Assembly (NCBI GenBank): GCA_008933835.1 | Contig: WBUG01000001.1 | Location: 124,001 to 188,000 of the forward strand | Length of the DNA stretch: 64,000 bases | Source of the DNA: Bacteroidota bacterium | Lineage (GTDB): Bacteria > Bacteroidota > Ignavibacteria > UBA10030 > UBA8401 | Reading direction: 5' to 3' | Part shown: piece after piece, positions 43,027 to 51,048 of the stretch | Layout of the letters: each line of letters opens with the position of its first letter | Numbering within the stretch: the first letter of the stretch is position 1 | Notes under the pieces: model-generated | What the model was told of the DNA's origin: nothing | What the model saw: only the letters and a program-made list of their open reading frames with translations | Databases searched by the model: none | Made by a program: the position numbers and the translations under genes

Positions 43027-43904
43027 CCTCCCGCGCCCGGGCCGAACTCTTCCTCTTGAGCACCACGGTGGTGTGGGGAAGCACGTTCGTCGTCGTGAAG
43101 GCGGGAGCGGACCTCATCTCACCCTCGCTCTTCATCGCGCTCCGGTTCGGCATCGGTGCGCTGCTCTTCGCGCTCCTGCTCGCCGGACAGTACCGTTCCA
43201 TCGGACGGCGCACCGTCCGCCGGGGTGTGCTCCTCGGCGCCATGCTCGGCACCGGCATCATCCTGCAGAACTACGGCATCTACCTCACCACCGCCTCGAA
43301 GTCGGCCTTCATCACCGGCCTGATGGTCATCTTCACTCCCGTCGCCCAATTGGTGCTGGAGCGGCGTGCGCCGCGTCCGGGGAACGTCGTCGGCATCGTC
43401 GTCGTCACCGCCGGACTGTACCTTCTCACCATGCCGGAGGGTTCGGCGTTGAACGCGGGCGATCTCCTCGTCCTCATCTCGGCGGCGGTCTTCGGCGTCT
43501 ACATCGTCTACCTCGACATGTTCTCGAGGGACGAGAAGGTCCTCCATCTTTCGTTCATCCAGGTCACCGTCACCTCGTTCACGGCCGCGATGACCATTCC
43601 CTTTGAATCGGTCCGGTTCATTCCGGCGCCGGGACTCATCGCGTCCCTCCTCTACATGGGCATCTGCGCCACGGTGCTGACCACGTACATCCAGACGAGG
43701 TACCAGAAGGACACCACGCCGACACGGGCGGTCATCATCTTCACGATCGAACCGGTCATCGCTGCGGTGCTCGCCTACTTCGCTCTGGGTGAAGTGCTCG
43801 GAGCGGTCGGGATCGCCGGCGCGGCGGTCATCATCGTCGGCATCCTCATCTCGGAGTTCGGCGACCAGCTGATTCCATGGTCCGGCGAGCGGGAGGGAAT
43901 ATGA
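43023..43904 (+). CDS. EamA/DMT-family membrane transporter
   Basis: 293 aa, ten predicted helices in two EamA repeats ('TTVVWGSTFVVVKAGADLISPS', 'ALRFGIGALLFALLL', 'TIEPVIAAVLAYFALGEVLG'). The family exports metabolites; some DMT relatives (ArnE/ArnF) flip lipid-linked 4-amino-arabinose. Its overlap with dprE2 by ATGA makes a role in flipping polyprenylphosphoryl-arabinose an attractive but unproven idea; amino-acid export is the default alternative. Confidence 0.88.
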   Translation: MTSRARAELFLLSTTVVWGSTFVVVKAGADLISPSLFIALRFGIGALLFALLLAGQYRSIGRRTVRRGVLLGAMLGTGIILQNYGIYLTTASKSAFITGLMVIFTPVAQLVLERRAPRPGNVVGIVVVTAGLYLLTMPEGSALNAGDLLVLISAAVFGVYIVYLDMFSRDEKVLHLSFIQVTVTSFTAAMTIPFESVRFIPAPGLIASLLYMGICATVLTTYIQTRYQKDTTPTRAVIIFTIEPVIAAVLAYFALGEVLGAVGIAGAAVIIVGILISEFGDQLIPWSGEREGI

Positions 43905-44179
43905 GCATCGTCAACGCAAAGATTGTCGTTTCGGGTTCGGTGCAGGGGGTCGGATACCGCTGGTTCGCGGACAGGATCGCCCGGAAACACGAGCTATACG
44001 GTTTCGTCGAGAACCGTCCGGACGGGACGGTGTTCCTCGAAGTGGAAGGGGAGAGGAAGGCCGTTGAAGAGTGCGTGAAGGATCTCAAGACCGGACCCCG
44101 ATCGGCCAGCGTCACGAACGTTGCGGTCGAGTGGGGGCCGCCGCATCATTTGTTCATCGCTTTCAAGATCAAGGCATGA
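43901..44179 (+). CDS. acyP: acylphosphatase
   Basis: 92 aa from the ATG at 43901 (ATGA overlap). Family motif 'GSVQGVGYRWFAD' with catalytic Arg20, and Asn38 in 'GFVENRPDGTV'. It hydrolyses acyl phosphates such as acetyl- or carbamoyl-phosphate. No obvious link to neighbours. Confidence 0.94.
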   Translation: MSIVNAKIVVSGSVQGVGYRWFADRIARKHELYGFVENRPDGTVFLEVEGERKAVEECVKDLKTGPRSASVTNVAVEWGPPHHLFIAFKIKA

Positions 44180-44180
44180 T

Positions 44181-44657
44181 ATGACACGAATCGGATTCGG
44201 ATATGACGCGCACCGGTTCGCCGCCGGGCGGAAACTGATGCTTGGAGGGGTGGAGATCCCGCATACGCACGGTCTGCTGGGGCATTCGGATGCTGACGTC
44301 CTGCTCCATGCCGTCTGCGACGCGTTGCTCGGCGCGGCGGCGCTGGGGGACATCGGCCGGCATTTCCCCGACACCGACCCCCGATACAAAGGCATATCGA
44401 GTCTGACACTCCTTTCTCACGTGGGTCGACTGGTGCAGGCGAACGGGTACACGATCGGCAACATCGATTCCACCATCGTCATGGAGCATCCTAAGGTGAA
44501 CCCGCACGTCGAAGCGATGCGGCGGGCAATCGGGGAAGCCCTTACGATACCACCGGAAGTCATCTCTATCAAGGCGACAACGAACGAAGGAATGGGATTC
44601 GTCGGAACGGGCGAAGGTGCTGTGGCATATGCGGTTGCGCTTCTCCACACTATCTGA
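44181..44657 (+). CDS. ispF: 2-C-methyl-D-erythritol 2,4-cyclodiphosphate synthase
   Basis: 158 aa from the ATG at 44181. 'GFGYDAHRF' supplies metal ligands Asp9 and His11, 'GHSDADVLLHAVCDALLGA' the third His and 'GRHFPDTD' the substrate loop; 'ATTNEGMGFVGTGEGAVA' is the C-terminal signature. Fifth step of the MEP isoprenoid pathway; trimer. ispD is not adjacent (often fused or next to it). Confidence 0.96.
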   Translation: MTRIGFGYDAHRFAAGRKLMLGGVEIPHTHGLLGHSDADVLLHAVCDALLGAAALGDIGRHFPDTDPRYKGISSLTLLSHVGRLVQANGYTIGNIDSTIVMEHPKVNPHVEAMRRAIGEALTIPPEVISIKATTNEGMGFVGTGEGAVAYAVALLHTI

Positions 44658-44664
44658 TTTCGAT

Positions 44665-45276
44665 ATGATTGAATCGCTCATCGCCCAATTGCAGCAGCTC
44701 GATCCTCTCTGGGTCTATGTTGCTGTCTTTGTCATTGCCTATGTTGAGAACCTGTTTCCGCCCTCCCCCAGCGACCTGATGATCGTAGCAGGTGGATACC
44801 TTGTCGGCATCGGACATATCGGATTCTGGCCCACGTTGATCGTGGCGACCATCGGGAGCACGACAGGATTCATGACGATGTACAAGATCGGCGACTGGTT
44901 CGGCATCCGTATCATCGAAGGAGGGAAGATGAAGTTCCTTCCGCTGGACTCCATCCATAAGGTTGAGGCGTGGTTCCGACACTATGGTTACTGGCTTATC
45001 ATCATCAACCGGTTCCTCTCCGGCACACGTGCGGTGGTCGGTTTCTTCGCCGGCATGTCCGAGGTCCGGTTCGTTCCGACCGCGATTCTCTGTTTCATCA
45101 GTGCCCTCATCTGGAACTGGCTGCTGGTGTATGCGGGAACGCTCCTCGGTGAGAACTGGGAAACGATCGGTTTCTATTTATCCACCTATAGTCAAATCGT
45201 TACGGTGCTGTTGATTACGGGTGCCGTCGTGCTGCTGATTCTATGGAAAAAACGGAAGGGAGGAAACGGTGCTTGA
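44665..45276 (+). CDS. DedA-family membrane protein
   Basis: 203 aa from the ATG at 44665, 7 nt after ispF. DedA/SNARE-associated signature: 'VENLFPPSPSDLMIVAGGYL', 'GSTTGFMTMYKIGDWFG' and 'NRFLSGTRAVVGFFAGMS' (conserved Glu, Asp and Arg residues in re-entrant loops). Members translocate undecaprenyl phosphate or other lipids across the inner membrane. Overlaps the PAP2 gene by 8 nt. Confidence 0.92.
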   Translation: MIESLIAQLQQLDPLWVYVAVFVIAYVENLFPPSPSDLMIVAGGYLVGIGHIGFWPTLIVATIGSTTGFMTMYKIGDWFGIRIIEGGKMKFLPLDSIHKVEAWFRHYGYWLIIINRFLSGTRAVVGFFAGMSEVRFVPTAILCFISALIWNWLLVYAGTLLGENWETIGFYLSTYSQIVTVLLITGAVVLLILWKKRKGGNGA

Positions 45277-45832
45277 CGCCTTGTATTCCATCGATGTTGC
45301 GCTCTTCTTTTTCCTCAACCGCACCATCGCGAATCCTGTCTTCGATATCCTCTTCCCGTTCCTTACCGACCTGAACAAGCAGCCCTTCATCGGCTATGTG
45401 CTCATCGCAGTCATCGGATGGGTCTTATGGAAGGGGGGAGCGAAAGGAAGGATCACCGTCCTGTTGCTGGTCATCGGAGCGGTCATCGGTGACCAGTTGA
45501 GCAGTTCCGTGTTGAAACCGATTTTCGGGCGGATCCGCCCGTGCCGGGCGCTCGAGGGAGTGCGAATGCTGGTGGACTGTGGCAGCGGGCTGTCGTTCCC
45601 ATCGTCCCATGCGGTGAACAACTTCACCGGCGCCGCCATAATCTCGTTCTTCTACCGCCGGCAAACACCCTATTGGATGGCGTTCGCTTCTCTCATGGCG
45701 CTGTCGCGGCCGTATGTTGGAGTACATTATCCGTCGGACATTCTCGGAGGTGCGGTCACCGGAGCGGTCATAGGACTGTCGTTGAGCAGTGCCGCACGCC
45801 TCATCGCACAACGAAGAAATATCATTGTATAG
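45269..45832 (+). CDS. PAP2-family membrane phosphatase
   Basis: 187 aa from a GTG at 45269 with GGGAGG upstream. The phosphatase triad motifs are all present: 'KPIFGRIRPC' (KxxxxxxRP), 'FPSSHAVN' (PSGH-like) and 'SRPYVGVHYPSD' (SRxxxxxHxxxD); five to six helices. It may remove phosphate from undecaprenyl pyrophosphate (PgpB/BcrC type) or from polyprenylphosphoryl-phosphoribose, the job assigned to the PAP2 protein Rv3807c next to mycobacterial ubiA. Confidence 0.9.
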   Translation: MLDALYSIDVALFFFLNRTIANPVFDILFPFLTDLNKQPFIGYVLIAVIGWVLWKGGAKGRITVLLLVIGAVIGDQLSSSVLKPIFGRIRPCRALEGVRMLVDCGSGLSFPSSHAVNNFTGAAIISFFYRRQTPYWMAFASLMALSRPYVGVHYPSDILGGAVTGAVIGLSLSSAARLIAQRRNIIV

Positions 45833-45842
45833 ACAAGTCTAT
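45829..45842. promoter_or_regulatory. ATAGAC-AA-GTCTAT palindrome before lnt
   Basis: A perfect 6-bp inverted repeat spans the PAP2 stop codon. It is flanked by two TTGTAT copies (45825-45830 and 45842-45847), the second merging into TATTTT (45845-45850), a -10-like sequence 16 nt before the lnt ATG. Could be an operator or small hairpin. Confidence 0.4.
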
Positions 45843-45865
45843 TGTATTTTAACACAAGACCTTGA

Positions 45866-47470
45866 ATGCCTCCTCTTCAGAGAAAATATCTTCTTGGGCT
45901 CGCCGGTTTGACCGGCATTCTCTTCACGCTTTCCTTCCCGCCGTTCCCGACCGGTGTTCTTGCCGTGGCGGCCTTCATTCCGCTCCTTCTCATGACCGAG
46001 TCTGTCAGCTCGTTCGGTCGTTTTTTCCGGTATGCCTATTTCATGTTCTTTCTGGTGTCGGCGGGGACGTTGTACTGGGTCGGAGGATTCACCCATCTTC
46101 GGGACCCGTACCTGATGATCGCCGGCGGGGCGCTGTTGCTCTGGCAGCCGTTCTTCCTGACATTGCTTGCTTCTGTATATTACGGAATACGGAAAAGGGT
46201 GCCATTGGGGATCGCACTGACGGCGTTTCCGTTCGTGTGGGTCACCGGTGAGTGGCTGTATGCTTTGGGAGAGTTCGCATTCCCATGGCTCACCATTGGG
46301 AATACGCAGACGTACGCATTGGAGAAGATACAATTCATCGAATGGACGGGGGTCTATGGACTTTCCCTCTGGCTGCTCGTCATGAATGTTCTCCTTTTTT
46401 ACCTGTTCTACTCGGTCCCGGCCACTGCGGTCCGGAAAAAGATGCTCTTTGCCGGCTTGGTCATGACATTCTACATCGCACCGAACGTGTACACCGCAGT
46501 GGCTCCGTATACACCATCCCGGCAGGATGGTATCGGCGTTGGTATCGTTCAACCAAACATCGATCCCTGGGACAAGTGGGAAGGGGCGAATACATTCTCC
46601 GGCCGGTGGCAGCAAACCAATGCCTTCCTTGATGTTATCCGGCGTGAAATGAACGATAGTCTCGACATCGCCGTACTACCTGAATCCGCCATCCTTCTGA
46701 ATCTGCCGGCGTTCCCTCAGCATCGTTCAGAGTTCCTGCAAAGGGTGGAGAGTCTGGGGGTTTCGGTCCTGTCCGGTTATGCGAGGTTCGAATATTATGA
46801 AGAGGGAAAAGCGCCGGTCTCGAGCAATACGGTGAAAGCGACCGGTCAGCGGTGGGATTCCTTTAATTCGATCTTCTTTGCGCAGCCGGGTCGAACGGAG
46901 TTTCAATCCTACAGCAAAATGCGTCTGGTGCCGTTCGCTGAACGCATCCCCTATGCGGAGGATGTTCCCTTCCTCATCGAACCGCTCCGGTGGGGCGTCG
47001 GTATCTCCAACTGGGGGATGGGGAAGGACAGCACGGTGTTCCGGCATGAGAGCAGCGGACACCGGTTCCTGGCGATGGTCTGCTACGAATCCATCTTTCC
47101 GGAGTTTGTTGCATCGTTCGTCGCTGGGGGGGCTGAGTTCCTGGTCTTCATCACGAATGACAGTTGGTGGGGGAACACGTCCGGCGCGCGGCAGCATCAG
47201 CAATACGCCGTGCTCCGGGCGGTGGAGAACCGGAGATGGGTCGCCCGGTGTGCGAACGGCGGCATCTCTTCGTTCATCGATCCGTCCGGAACAGTGTATG
47301 ATGTGACCGCCATGTATGAACCGGCCTACATCCAAAGGACCATCTATCCCCAGTCGTACAACACGGTCTACTCCCTTCATGGCGATTGGATCGCGAGAAT
47401 TTCGGCGAGCATGACGCTGTTATTCGCTTGTTTTTCAATGGGATATCCATTAATTAGTAAGAAGAAATGA
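45866..47470 (+). CDS. lnt: apolipoprotein N-acyltransferase
   Basis: 534 aa. N-terminal multi-helix membrane part (about 1-230, 'LSFPPFPTGVLAVAAFIPLL') and a nitrilase domain with the Glu-Lys-Cys triad: Glu in 'VLPESAI' (near 272), Lys in 'SKMRLVPFAERIPY' (near 351) and Cys in 'VCYESIFPEF' (near 407). It adds the third acyl chain to lipoproteins at the inner membrane; substrates include the two lipoproteins earlier in this window. Confidence 0.96.
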   Translation: MPPLQRKYLLGLAGLTGILFTLSFPPFPTGVLAVAAFIPLLLMTESVSSFGRFFRYAYFMFFLVSAGTLYWVGGFTHLRDPYLMIAGGALLLWQPFFLTLLASVYYGIRKRVPLGIALTAFPFVWVTGEWLYALGEFAFPWLTIGNTQTYALEKIQFIEWTGVYGLSLWLLVMNVLLFYLFYSVPATAVRKKMLFAGLVMTFYIAPNVYTAVAPYTPSRQDGIGVGIVQPNIDPWDKWEGANTFSGRWQQTNAFLDVIRREMNDSLDIAVLPESAILLNLPAFPQHRSEFLQRVESLGVSVLSGYARFEYYEEGKAPVSSNTVKATGQRWDSFNSIFFAQPGRTEFQSYSKMRLVPFAERIPYAEDVPFLIEPLRWGVGISNWGMGKDSTVFRHESSGHRFLAMVCYESIFPEFVASFVAGGAEFLVFITNDSWWGNTSGARQHQQYAVLRAVENRRWVARCANGGISSFIDPSGTVYDVTAMYEPAYIQRTIYPQSYNTVYSLHGDWIARISASMTLLFACFSMGYPLISKKK

Positions 47471-48504
47471 TCATGACAATCGACCTGCGAAGCGACACAG
47501 TCACGAAACCCTCCGAGGCGATGCGTCACGCGATGGCGCACGCGGATGTGGGCGATGATGTATTTGGAGAAGACCCGACGGTCATCGCTCTGCAGGAGCA
47601 TGTCGCCGGTCTGCTGGGCAAAGAGAAGGCGCTCTACGTACCGAGCGGTTGTATGAGCAATCAATTGGCGCTGAAGGCCCATACCACCGCCGGGGACGAG
47701 GTGTTGATGGAGCAGGACGCTCACATGTTCAATTACGAGACCGCCGCACCGGCAGTGATGTCGTCCGTGCAGGTCAAGACGGTGCCGGGCGTCCGGGGGG
47801 TGTTCCGTGCCGAAGAGCTGCCGCCGCACATCCGTCCGGCGCTGTATTACATGCCCGCGACACGGGTCATCTGCGTGGAGAACACGCATAACCGGGCGGG
47901 AGGAACGGTCTTTCCGCTCGACGAGATAAAAAAGATCTCCGCGTTCTGCAGTGAACGGGGCATTCTGTTCCACTTGGACGGAGCGAGGCTCTGGAACGCA
48001 TCGGTCGCCACGGGTATTCCGGTGTCCGAATGGGCCCGGCACTTCGATTCCGTGTCGGTCTGTTTTTCGAAGGGGCTCGGTGCTCCGGTCGGTTCCGCCA
48101 TCTGCGGAACGGCGGAGTTCGTCACGCGGGCGCACAAGTGGAGGAAAGTGTTCGGCGGAGGGATGCGGCAGGCCGGCATCATTGCGGCCGGGGCGCTCTA
48201 TGCGGTCCGGAACAACATCGCACGGCTGCAGGAGGACCATGAGAAGGCGAAACGGTTCGCCGCCATCGTCAACGATGCGCCGGGTCTCTCCATCGACATG
48301 GAGGCGGTACAGACCAACATTGTACTGGTGGACGTGCAGCGGACCGGCCGTACGCCGAACGACGTCATCGCCGAACTGAAGCGTCACGGTGTGTTGCTGT
48401 CCGGCGGCACCTACACGTCCGTCCGCGCCGTCATGCATCTCGACGTCACGATGGAGCAGGTGACGAAAGCGGCGGAGACCATCGCATCGGTGTTCCGTTC
48501 ATGA
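47467..48504 (+). CDS. low-specificity L-threonine aldolase
   Basis: 345 aa (ATG at 47467 by ATGA overlap with lnt; 'MTIDLRSDT' 6 nt later also possible). PLP fold type I: 'DLRSDTVTKPSEAM', 'VGDDVFGEDPTV', 'HLDGARLWNA' and Schiff-base Lys in 'SVCFSKGLGAPVGS'. It splits threonine or allo-threonine to glycine and acetaldehyde. Confidence 0.94.
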   Translation: MIMTIDLRSDTVTKPSEAMRHAMAHADVGDDVFGEDPTVIALQEHVAGLLGKEKALYVPSGCMSNQLALKAHTTAGDEVLMEQDAHMFNYETAAPAVMSSVQVKTVPGVRGVFRAEELPPHIRPALYYMPATRVICVENTHNRAGGTVFPLDEIKKISAFCSERGILFHLDGARLWNASVATGIPVSEWARHFDSVSVCFSKGLGAPVGSAICGTAEFVTRAHKWRKVFGGGMRQAGIIAAGALYAVRNNIARLQEDHEKAKRFAAIVNDAPGLSIDMEAVQTNIVLVDVQRTGRTPNDVIAELKRHGVLLSGGTYTSVRAVMHLDVTMEQVTKAAETIASVFRS

Positions 48505-48974
48505 CGAAACGAGCGGCGGCGGAAGAACTGGAGCGGTACCGTCATTGTCACCCCATTGCGGTACGCAATTACGAGATCGACTGGCAGAAGATCGTCCACA
48601 ACGGGAACTATCTGCTGTACTTCGAAGTGGCGCGCGTCGACTACTTCCGGCAGGTGGGTATGGACCTGGACCAGCGCACCATCACCGGCGGCACCACCAT
48701 CGTGGTCGTACGGACGGAGCTCGACCATCTCGCGCCGGCAACCTTCGGGGACCGTCTCGACGTCCGGACGCGCATCGTCTCCATCGGCATATCGAGCATC
48801 CGCTGTGAAGCGGTGATGACCTTCGCCGGAACGGACACACTCGTCGCGCGGAACGTCTGCGTCATGGTGTGGCTGGAGGAAGGGACCGGCATCCCGACGA
48901 GGGTGCCCGAATACTTCCGGGAGCGGGTCCGTGCCTTCGAGGGGACACAGGTCGCCATGACCGGGAATCAATGA
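48501..48974 (+). CDS. hotdog-fold acyl-CoA thioesterase (4HBT/YbgC-like)
   Basis: 157 aa. One 4HBT hotdog domain: 'YEIDWQKIVHNGNYLLYFEVARVDYF' carries the active-site Asp and the 'VH.NYL.YFE' helix start; the usual Gly before 'VVH' is Lys here. It hydrolyses acyl-CoA thioesters; substrate unknown. Overlaps both neighbours by 4 nt. Confidence 0.88.
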   Translation: MTKRAAAEELERYRHCHPIAVRNYEIDWQKIVHNGNYLLYFEVARVDYFRQVGMDLDQRTITGGTTIVVVRTELDHLAPATFGDRLDVRTRIVSIGISSIRCEAVMTFAGTDTLVARNVCVMVWLEEGTGIPTRVPEYFRERVRAFEGTQVAMTGNQ

Positions 48975-50482
48975 ACACCATGATATCGTACGACGAATAT
49001 CGCCGGAGAGCACAGGAGGGGAACGTCATCCCGCTCTTCGATGAACAACTGGCGGACACCGAAACGCCCGTTTCGGTCTACCGTAAGGTTCGTGACGAAA
49101 GCCCTTACTCCTTCCTGCTGGAAAGCGTCGAAGGAGGGGAGCACATCGGGCGCTATTCGTTCATCGGATTCAATCCGTTCGGGAACTTCGTCATTCGCGG
49201 CGGTTCGTACACCGTGCAGTCGAGGCATCCCGATGTCACGGTGATGCCGGATCTCGTGAAGGGCATCACGCACCCGGTGCAGGCGCTGAAGACGCTCTTC
49301 GCACACTACCGGACGGTTCCCATGGAAGGGTTGCCGCGCCTCGCCAGCGGCGCCATCGGTTACTTCGGGTATGAGACCGTTCAGCTCATCGAGAACGTTC
49401 CGTCCGCGCCGTCGGACGAACTCGGCATCGATGACGGATTCCTCATGTTCCTCGATACGCTCTACGTGTTCGATAACGTGAAGCGGAAACTGCTCCTTGT
49501 TTCGAACGCGTATGTGCCAGCCGGTTCGTCGGAAGAGTACCTCCGGTCCGAGTACGAGAAAGCGGCCGGCGAGATCGGCCGGATGAGGGAGATCCTCCGG
49601 AAACCGGTCCCGTCGGAGGGCGATGCGACACGCCTGGGGCCGCTCGAACAGCCGACCACCCGTGAACAGTACGAAGCGATGGTCCGCCGTTCCCTCTCGT
49701 ACATCGTCGAAGGGGATGTGTTCCAGGTGCTGCCGTCGCACCGCATCCGCCGGAAGTTCGAAGGGGACCCGTTCCAGGTCTACCGCATGCTCCGTCTCAT
49801 CAATCCCTCCCCGTACATGTACTACTTTTCGCTGAACGGATTGGCCATCGCCGGTTCGTCCCCCGAACTGCTCGTACGGGTCGAGAACGACACGGTGGAG
49901 ACCCGTCCCATTGCGGGAACACGGAAGCGGGGGAGCACACCGGCGGAGGACGACGCCTTCGCTGCGGACCTCCTCAACGATCAGAAAGAGGTGGCGGAAC
50001 ACCTGATGCTCATCGACCTCGGCCGGAACGACATCGGCCGCATCAGCGAGTACGGCAAGGTCGAGGTCGACGAATATATGGTCATCGAACGATACTCCCA
50101 TGTGATGCACATCGTCTCCAACGTGCGCGGCACGCTCCGCAAGGGGATGACGGCGCTCGATGCGTTCTTCTCCTGTTTCCCGGCCGGCACGCTCACCGGC
50201 GCGCCGAAGATCCGCGCCATGGAGATCATCGCGGGCATGGAGCCGGTCAAGCGGGGCATCTACGGCGGTGCCATCGGTTATCTGGATTTCTCGGGCAACC
50301 TGGACACCTGCATCGCCATCCGGACGACGGTCATCAAGGACGGGTACGCGTACTTCCAGGCGGGAGCCGGCATCGTGTACGATTCGGTCCCGTCCCGCGA
50401 GTACCAGGAGACGCTGGACAAGATGTCCGCCGTCATCCGGGCGGTGGAAATGACGCAGACCATGGCCGGAGGTCCGACATGA
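48971..50482 (+). CDS. trpE: anthranilate synthase component I
   Basis: 503 aa from the ATG at 48971. N-terminal domain with the feedback-site region ('SPYSFLLESVEGGEHIGRYSFIGF') and chorismate-binding domain ('SYIVEGDVFQVLPSHRI', 'SSPELLVRVENDTVETRPIAGTRKRG', 'CFPAGTLTGAPKIRAMEII', 'YFQAGAGIVYDSVP'). With TrpG it makes anthranilate. PabB (aminodeoxychorismate synthase) is the alternative; the N-terminal Leu/Glu/Ser region favours TrpE. trpDCFBA are not in the window. Confidence 0.92.
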   Translation: MNTMISYDEYRRRAQEGNVIPLFDEQLADTETPVSVYRKVRDESPYSFLLESVEGGEHIGRYSFIGFNPFGNFVIRGGSYTVQSRHPDVTVMPDLVKGITHPVQALKTLFAHYRTVPMEGLPRLASGAIGYFGYETVQLIENVPSAPSDELGIDDGFLMFLDTLYVFDNVKRKLLLVSNAYVPAGSSEEYLRSEYEKAAGEIGRMREILRKPVPSEGDATRLGPLEQPTTREQYEAMVRRSLSYIVEGDVFQVLPSHRIRRKFEGDPFQVYRMLRLINPSPYMYYFSLNGLAIAGSSPELLVRVENDTVETRPIAGTRKRGSTPAEDDAFAADLLNDQKEVAEHLMLIDLGRNDIGRISEYGKVEVDEYMVIERYSHVMHIVSNVRGTLRKGMTALDAFFSCFPAGTLTGAPKIRAMEIIAGMEPVKRGIYGGAIGYLDFSGNLDTCIAIRTTVIKDGYAYFQAGAGIVYDSVPSREYQETLDKMSAVIRAVEMTQTMAGGPT

Positions 50483-51048
50483 TCCTGGTCATCGATAACT
50501 ACGACTCGTTCACGTACAACCTCGTGCAATATCTGGGAGAGATGCGCGCCGATGTACATGTCATCCGGAACGACCGAACGACCGTGGCAGAAGTGGCGGC
50601 GATGGCGCCGGCGGCGGTCGTCATTTCGCCCGGTCCGTGCACTCCTAAAGAGGCCGGCATCTCCGTCGACCTCATCCGTACCCTCCATCCCTCGGTGCCC
50701 ATCCTCGGTGTCTGCCTGGGACATCAGTCCATCGGCGAAGCGTTCGGCGGAACGATCGTCAAAGCACCTTCCGTCGTGCACGGCAAGACCTCCGTCATTC
50801 TCCATGGTGGGAAAGGGATCTTTCAGGGAATTCCGGACCGTTTCCGTGCCGCACGGTACCATTCCCTGGTGATTCGACCGGACTCCATGCCCAGCGAGCT
50901 GGAAGTGACCGCGACCACCGAGGACGGCGTCGTGATGGGTGTTCAGCATAGACGGTTCCCGGTGTTCGGTGTTCAATTCCACCCCGAGTCAATCGCCACG
51001 GAACACGGGAAGACGCTCCTCCGAAACTTTGTTGAAGGAACGTACTGA
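50479..51048 (+). CDS. trpG: anthranilate/aminodeoxychorismate synthase glutamine amidotransferase
   Basis: 189 aa. Class I amidotransferase: oxyanion 'SPGPCTPKEAG', Cys near 79 in 'GVCLGHQSI', His/Glu near 167-169 in 'QFHPESIATEHG'. Supplies ammonia to TrpE, which it overlaps by ATGA; such subunits often serve PabB as well. Confidence 0.95.
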   Translation: MILVIDNYDSFTYNLVQYLGEMRADVHVIRNDRTTVAEVAAMAPAAVVISPGPCTPKEAGISVDLIRTLHPSVPILGVCLGHQSIGEAFGGTIVKAPSVVHGKTSVILHGGKGIFQGIPDRFRAARYHSLVIRPDSMPSELEVTATTEDGVVMGVQHRRFPVFGVQFHPESIATEHGKTLLRNFVEGTY

